From a bacterium (GTDB lineage: Bacteria; Pseudomonadota; Alphaproteobacteria; Caulobacterales; Hyphomonadaceae): 11,099 nt of DNA. The stretch covers positions 1 to 11,099 of the forward strand of contig JAVBYB010000079.1 of assembly GCA_030824255.1 (NCBI GenBank), read 5' to 3'. Shown piece by piece: positions 7,146 to 11,099 of the stretch. Positions within the stretch are counted from its first letter, which is position 1. Every line of letters starts with the position of its first letter. The notes under the pieces are model-generated. The model ran no database searches. It had not been told where the DNA came from and worked only from the letters and a program-made list of their open reading frames with translations. Made by a program: the position numbers and the translations under genes.

Positions 7146-9263
7146 ATGCCCGCCAAGAAGCCGCCGCAGCGTCCGAAGGATTTTGCCTCTGATCGCGGGA
7201 CGGGCGATGAACTACACCAGCATGTGCCAGAGCGTGGCCCGCACGACGCCGAGGGACATCTCACAACCAATCAGGGCATCCGCGTCTCCGACAACCAGAA
7301 CCAGCTGAAGTCGGGCCCGCGCGGCGCGGTGCTGCTGGAAGACTTTGTGCTGCGCGAGAAGATCTTTCATTTCGATCATGAGCGCATTCCCGAGCGCATC
7401 GTGCATGCGAGAGGCTCTGCCGCGCATGGCTTCTTCGAGCTCTACAAATCGCAGGCGGCGATCACCAAGGCCGATCTCTTCCAGCGCGCCGGCGAGCGCA
7501 CGCCTGTCTTCGTGCGTTTCTCGACGGTTGCGGGCGGCGCCGGTTCAGTCGACACGCCGCGCGACGTGCGCGGCTTTGCGGTCAAATTCTACACCAAGGA
7601 AGGCAATTGGGATCTCGTCGGCAACAACATCCCTGTGTTCTTCATACAGGACGCGATGAAGTTTCCCGACCTCGTTCACGCGGTGAAGATGGAAGCCGAT
7701 CGCGGCTATCCGCAGGCGGCGAGCGCACACGACACGTTCTGGGATTTCATCTCGCTGATGCCGGAATCCACCCACATGATCATGTGGGCGATGTCGGATC
7801 GCACCATTCCACGTTCCTTTGCGACCATGGAAGGTTTCGGCGTCCACACCTTCCGCCTCGTGAATGCCAAGGGCAAATCGACCTTCGTGAAGTTCCACTG
7901 GAAGCCCAAGCTGGGCCTGCAATCGACGCTATGGGACGAAGCGGTGAAGATCGCCGGCGCCGATCCGGATTTCCAGCGTCGCGACCTGTTCGAACGCATC
8001 GAACGCGGCGACTTCCCGGAGTGGGAGCTTGGCGTGCAGACGTTTGACCAGGAGTTTGCCGACAGTTTCGATTTCGATGTGCTCGATCCGACCAAGATCA
8101 TTCCCGAGGAGATCATCCCCGTGAAGATGATCGGGCGCATGGTGCTGGATCGCTGGCCCGACAACTTCTTTGCCGAAACCGAACAGTCGGCCTACTGCCC
8201 CGCCAATATCGTGCCGGGCGTGGATTTCACCAATGACCCGCTGCTGCAGGGCCGCCTGTTCTCGTATCTCGACACGCAGAAGAGCCGGCTTGGCACGACC
8301 AACTTCCACCAGATTCCGATCAACGCGCCGCAATGCCCCGTGATGAACTTCCAGCGCGATGGCATGATGCAGATGATGCGGCCGAAGGGCCGCGCCAATT
8401 ATGAACCGAACAGCCTCAACGAGGCTGGCGAAATCACAGGGCCGCGCGAATGCCCCGAAACCGGCTTCACAACGTTCGAGGAGGCCGAGCGCGAGGCGGA
8501 TGGCGGGAAGCTGCGGATCCGTGCGGAGAGCTTCGCCGACCATTACAGTCAGGCGCGGCTCTTCTTCCGGTCGCTGCATGAAGCCGAGCAGGCGCACCTT
8601 GCCTCGGCGCTGGTGTTCGAACTGTCGAAGGTCGGCCTTGCCCATGTCCGCACGCGGATGATGAGCAACCTCGTCAATGTCGATCCTGACCTCGCCCAGC
8701 GTGTCGCCGATGGGCTGGCCATGCCGCTGCCGAAGGCCTCGCCGGCGGCTGTGAAACCGAAGGACCTCGAACCCTCGCCTGCCCTGCGCATCATCGAAGG
8801 GCCGCGCCAGCGCAAGACGCTGGAGGGACGGTGCGTCGGCATTCTGTTCGCCGATGGATCGGATCCGGCGGAGATCGAGGCCGTGCGCGCCGCCGTGGTG
8901 GCGGCCAAGGGAAAACCTGTGCTGATTGCACCGAAGGTCGGCGGGGCAAAACTGAAGGGCGGCAAGATGCTGGCAGCTGACGGACAACTGGCGGGGACCC
9001 CGTCCGTGACGGTGGATGCGATTGCGCTGGTGCTTGCGCCAGCCGCTGCGGAGGCGCTGACAAAGGATGGCGCGGCCGTGCAGTTTGTCATGGACGCTTT
9101 CGGTCACCTCAAGGCGATTGGCGCCTCCCAAGGGGCGCAGGCGCTTCTCGACAAGGCTGGCGTCGAACGTGACAAGGGCGTTACCGGGCTGGGCGACGAT
9201 TTCATCAAGGCGGCGGCCCGGCGCTTCTGGGATCGCGAGCCGAAGGTGAGAATGCTGGCCTGA
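7146..9263 (+). CDS. Large-subunit monofunctional catalase
   Basis: A 705-residue haem catalase of the large-subunit clade (HPII/KatE-like) that disproportionates hydrogen peroxide. Signatures seen are the active-site segment '[20 protein letters not shown]' with His87, '[17 protein letters not shown]' (124-140), '[14 protein letters not shown]' (156-169) with the catalytic Asn, and the haem-ligand segment 'RLFSYLDTQ' (370-378) with Tyr374. Residues from about 561 to the end form the class-I glutamine-amidotransferase-like (DJ-1/PfpI fold) domain typical of this clade, without an obvious catalytic nucleophile. The start at 7146 is chosen for AGGAG (7135-7139) 6 nt upstream. An in-frame ATG at 7023 would add 41 residues unlike catalase N-termini. 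There is no signal peptide. It lies between hisB and hisH. The 162-bp upstream gap shows no promoter I can defend, so stress control is not demonstrated. Confidence 0.96.
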   Translation: MPAKKPPQRPKDFASDRGTGDELHQHVPERGPHDAEGHLTTNQGIRVSDNQNQLKSGPRGAVLLEDFVLREKIFHFDHERIPERIVHARGSAAHGFFELYKSQAAITKADLFQRAGERTPVFVRFSTVAGGAGSVDTPRDVRGFAVKFYTKEGNWDLVGNNIPVFFIQDAMKFPDLVHAVKMEADRGYPQAASAHDTFWDFISLMPESTHMIMWAMSDRTIPRSFATMEGFGVHTFRLVNAKGKSTFVKFHWKPKLGLQSTLWDEAVKIAGADPDFQRRDLFERIERGDFPEWELGVQTFDQEFADSFDFDVLDPTKIIPEEIIPVKMIGRMVLDRWPDNFFAETEQSAYCPANIVPGVDFTNDPLLQGRLFSYLDTQKSRLGTTNFHQIPINAPQCPVMNFQRDGMMQMMRPKGRANYEPNSLNEAGEITGPRECPETGFTTFEEAEREADGGKLRIRAESFADHYSQARLFFRSLHEAEQAHLASALVFELSKVGLAHVRTRMMSNLVNVDPDLAQRVADGLAMPLPKASPAAVKPKDLEPSPALRIIEGPRQRKTLEGRCVGILFADGSDPAEIEAVRAAVVAAKGKPVLIAPKVGGAKLKGGKMLAADGQLAGTPSVTVDAIALVLAPAAAEALTKDGAAVQFVMDAFGHLKAIGASQGAQALLDKAGVERDKGVTGLGDDFIKAAARRFWDREPKVRMLA

Positions 9264-9273
9264 TCTCGCCGGT

Positions 9274-9301
9274 TCATTCCTGCATGATCATTCCCGAATG
9301 A
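9274..9301. repeat. Two tandem 14-bp near-palindromes before hisH
   Basis: Two 14-bp units lie end to end: TCATTCCTGCATGA (9274-9287) and TCATTCCCGAATGA (9288-9301). They agree at 12 of 14 positions. The second is a perfect 6-bp inverted repeat around CC; the first keeps the outer TCAT/ATGA. The right unit overlaps the proposed hisH -35 box. Tandem palindromic sites at a promoter suggest co-operative binding by a dimeric regulator. A transcript-end hairpin for the catalase gene is an alternative. Confidence 0.5.
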
Positions 9302-9326
9302 CAGGGCGGCGTTAGCGCGCTATCCC
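9298..9326 (+). promoter_or_regulatory. Candidate hisH promoter, leaderless arrangement
   Basis: ATGACA (9298-9303) matches the -35 consensus at 5 of 6. After 17 nt comes TATCCC (9321-9326). Read in Caulobacter style it is ATGACAG-N14-GCTATCCC, matching 5 of 7 and 6 of 8 (S and N counted). Transcription would start near 9333-9335, at the hisH ATG itself. This agrees with the lack of any ribosome-binding sequence before that ATG. Confidence 0.45.
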
Positions 9327-9334
9327 CTCGCGCC

Positions 9335-9976
9335 ATGACCCGCCTTGCGATCATCGATTATGGATCGGGCAATGTCCGATCGGTGCAGCGCGCGCTCGAG
9401 GCGGCGGCGAACGATCATGAAATCAGGCTGGACGTCACGCTGACCGACGATCCGGACCGCATCCGGCAGGCCGATCGCATCGTGCTGCCGGGCGTTGGGC
9501 ATTTTGCCGACTGCGCCGCCGGCCTGAATGCGCGGCGCGGCGTCGGCGAGGCGCTGAACGAGGCGGTGTTCCGCAGCCGCCGGCCGTTTCTCGGCGTGTG
9601 CGTCGGCATGCAGCTGATGGCGACGGTGGGCCGCGAGGATGCGGAAACGCGCGGGCTGGGCTGGATCCCCGGCGCCGTGGAGCGAATTGAACCGACACCT
9701 ACCCTGCCCGTGCCGCACATGGGCTGGAACACCCTGACGGACATCAAATCGCACCCGGTGCTGGCCAATCTGGGGCCGGAGCCGCACGTCTATTTCGTGC
9801 ACTCATATGCAATGAAGCCGGAGATGCCCGACCATGTGATGGCGCGGTGCGACTATAACGGGAAGTTCGTTGCGGCGGTTGGGCGAGACAACCTGTTCGG
9901 CACGCAGTTCCACCCGGAAAAGAGCCAGAAGGCCGGTCAGCAATTGCTGGCGAACTTCCTGCGCTGGAAACCGTAA
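9335..9976 (+). CDS. hisH: Imidazole glycerol phosphate synthase, glutaminase subunit HisH
   Basis: A 213-residue class-I glutamine amidotransferase. It releases ammonia from glutamine and channels it to HisF, which makes imidazoleglycerol phosphate and AICAR. The catalytic triad is visible: Cys89 in 'GVCVGMQ', and His193 and Glu195 in 'FHPEKSQ'. 'PGVGHF' (52-57) forms the oxyanion-strand region, and 'PHMGWN' (127-132) and 'YFVHSY' (153-158) are HisH signatures. The ATG is fixed by the canonical '[14 protein letters not shown]' start, but no Shine-Dalgarno sequence precedes it, so a leaderless transcript is likely. hisA follows after 14 nt, which indicates co-transcription. hisF, the obligatory partner, is not in the window. 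Confidence 0.97.
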   Translation: MTRLAIIDYGSGNVRSVQRALEAAANDHEIRLDVTLTDDPDRIRQADRIVLPGVGHFADCAAGLNARRGVGEALNEAVFRSRRPFLGVCVGMQLMATVGREDAETRGLGWIPGAVERIEPTPTLPVPHMGWNTLTDIKSHPVLANLGPEPHVYFVHSYAMKPEMPDHVMARCDYNGKFVAAVGRDNLFGTQFHPEKSQKAGQQLLANFLRWKP

Positions 9977-9990
9977 AGCGAGGCGATGAC

Positions 9991-10734
9991 ATGAAGCTCT
10001 ATCCGGCCATCGACCTGAAAGACGGCGTGTGCGTTCGCCTGCTGCGGGGCGAGATGACAACCGCGACCTCATTCAATGACGATCCGGCGGATCAGGCGCT
10101 GCGCTTTTCCGCCATGGGGTTCGAGGCCCTGCATGTGGTGGATCTCAACGGCGCTTTTGAGGGCGTGTCCGTCAACCACAACGCTGTCTCGTCCATCCTC
10201 GACGTGATGCGGGCGCCGGTGCAGCTGGGCGGCGGCATTCGCGACATGCAGGGCGTGGAGCGCTGGCTTGATGCAGGGATTGCCCGCGTGATCCTCGGCA
10301 CCGCGGCGGTGCGCAATCCGGCTTTCGTGAAGGAAGCGGCGCGCGCTTTCCCCAACCAGGTGGCGGTGGGCATCGACGCACGCGGCGGGAAGGTGGCCGT
10401 GCAGGGTTGGGCCGAGACGACGGACATGGAAGCGGTGGAGCTCGCGCGCGTTTTCGAAGGATGCGGCGTGGCGTCGATCATCGTGACGGACATTTCGCGC
10501 GACGGTCTCAAGACGGGCGTCAACGTCGAGCTGACCGGGCAACTGGCGGATGCGGTGTCGATCCCGATCATTGCCTCGGGCGGACTGAAAAACGTGCAGG
10601 ACATCGTTGCGCTGAAGGCGCGCGCGGGCACGCCTGTGGCCGGCGCGATCCTTGGCCGGGCGCTCTACGATGGCGATATCGACCCCGTGGAAGCGCTGCT
10701 GGCGGCACGGGCGGGAGAGGAACCGGTCGTCTGA
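9991..10734 (+). CDS. hisA: Phosphoribosylformimino-AICAR phosphate isomerase (HisA)
   Basis: A 247-residue (beta/alpha)8 barrel that isomerises ProFAR to PRFAR, the substrate of HisH-HisF, in histidine synthesis. Catalytic Asp8 lies in 'PAIDLKDG' and Asp129 in 'VGIDARGG'; Thr166 is in 'TDISRDG'. The two phosphate-binding halves are at 'LGGGIRD' (79-85) and 'IASGGL' (194-199), the latter followed by '[11 protein letters not shown]' (218-228). It is HisA and not HisF, because HisF would show a conserved Cys near residue 9 and 'DVDGT'-type patterns that are absent. The ATG has GAGG about 8 nt upstream and lies 14 nt after the hisH stop. The next gene begins 17 nt downstream and is not hisF, which usually follows. 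Confidence 0.96.
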   Translation: MKLYPAIDLKDGVCVRLLRGEMTTATSFNDDPADQALRFSAMGFEALHVVDLNGAFEGVSVNHNAVSSILDVMRAPVQLGGGIRDMQGVERWLDAGIARVILGTAAVRNPAFVKEAARAFPNQVAVGIDARGGKVAVQGWAETTDMEAVELARVFEGCGVASIIVTDISRDGLKTGVNVELTGQLADAVSIPIIASGGLKNVQDIVALKARAGTPVAGAILGRALYDGDIDPVEALLAARAGEEPVV

Positions 10735-10751
10735 CAACGGGTTTGAGCTGT

Positions 10752-11099
10752 ATGCTCGACCACACCGGAATTGTTGTTTCCGATCTCGCAAAGGCGCAGC
10801 GCTTTTACGATGCGATCGCCAAGCCGCTCGGGCTGGCGACCAAGGGCAACAGTGCGGACTCCTTTCTGCTTGGGCGGGGGCCGGACGAATACCCCTATCT
10901 CTGGATCGGAACGCTGCGGCCTTCATATTGGGTGGCCGGATCGAAAGCGGGCCTCAACCAGATGCACATCGCCTTTCAGGCAAAGGACAAGGCGGCGGTC
11001 GACGCCTTCCACGAAGCGGCGCTGGGAGCGGGCGGCAAGGACAATGGCAGGCCGGGACCGCGCGAGGGCGCGGGCGATTATTACGGCGCGTTCGTGCTT
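10752..11099 (+). CDS. VOC-family (glyoxalase/dioxygenase fold) protein, partial
   Basis: The first 116 residues run off the window end in an open frame. 'MLDHTGIVVSDLAKAQRFYDA' is the standard VOC opening: His4 as first metal ligand, then a beta strand and the 'FY' helix. 'NQMHIAFQA' supplies a second histidine (His72), and 'DAFHEAALGAGGKDNGRPGPR...DYYGAFVL' is typical of a lactoylglutathione-lyase-like subgroup. The missing end should hold 'DPDGNNIE' with the last metal-binding Glu, roughly 12-15 residues further on. The substrate is unknown, since the fold serves glyoxalase, fosfomycin or bleomycin resistance and dioxygenase roles. It starts 17 nt after hisA with no clear Shine-Dalgarno sequence, so it is probably read through from the his operon. 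It takes the place where hisF is often found. Confidence 0.88.
   Translation, partial: MLDHTGIVVSDLAKAQRFYDAIAKPLGLATKGNSADSFLLGRGPDEYPYLWIGTLRPSYWVAGSKAGLNQMHIAFQAKDKAAVDAFHEAALGAGGKDNGRPGPREGAGDYYGAFVL

Noticed and set aside
7929..9131. 400-codon open frame opposite the catalase gene
   Set aside because: It is long only because of high GC codon bias. The composition is Arg/His-rich, there is no recognisable domain, and it lies wholly inside a clear catalase gene.
1..11099. CRISPR array, defence island, phage or conjugative genes, tRNA or rRNA
   Set aside because: Nothing of the kind is visible. The genes are housekeeping, signalling and metabolic, and no spaced repeat series or cloverleaf-like stretch was seen.

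Overview
The window is GC-rich, densely packed bacterial chromosome and reads as an alphaproteobacterium. The HslV protein has the short propeptide and the 'WHSTTIL' processing site usual in that class. The hslV/hslU genes lie close to a hisB-hisH-hisA block, an arrangement well known from alphaproteobacteria. Several candidate promoters resemble the Caulobacter housekeeping type (TTGACGS, 10-14 nt, GCTANAWC). A member of Caulobacterales or Hyphomonadales is my best guess, but that is inference. I see no phage genes, transposase, integrase, CRISPR array, tRNA or rRNA.

Left part (1-3257). The 3' end of an HxlR-type regulator gene (+) meets a minus-strand operon. Read in its own direction the operon is hslV (proteasome-like peptidase), a DUF2157-like multi-pass membrane protein whose start overlaps the hslV stop, then hslU (AAA+ unfoldase). 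The 90-bp gap before hslU holds a strong hairpin with alternative pairings. A GC-rich hairpin separates hslU from the regulator gene.

Middle (3258-6383). The hslV upstream region carries a perfect 15-bp palindrome and divides hslV from a divergent gene for a small lipoprotein of unknown function. That gene runs head-on into a gene for a membrane-bound GGDEF-EAL protein. The two stop codons share one CTAG. The GGDEF half is degenerate (GADQF) and the EAL half looks intact, so the protein is probably a c-di-GMP phosphodiesterase.

Right part (6384-11099, all +). hisB, a large-subunit catalase with a C-terminal amidotransferase-like domain, hisH, hisA and the start of a VOC/glyoxalase-fold gene. 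HisB, HisH and HisA belong to histidine synthesis; HisH needs HisF, which is not in the window. Before hisH there are two tandem copies of a 14-bp near-palindrome and a good promoter placed so that the transcript would be leaderless.

Most of this is core metabolism and protein quality control. I found no convincing new multi-gene system. The points most worth a second look are the membrane gene coupled between hslV and hslU, the switch-like hairpin before hslU, the tandem palindromes and leaderless promoter at hisH, and the accessory genes inserted in the hsl-his neighbourhood.
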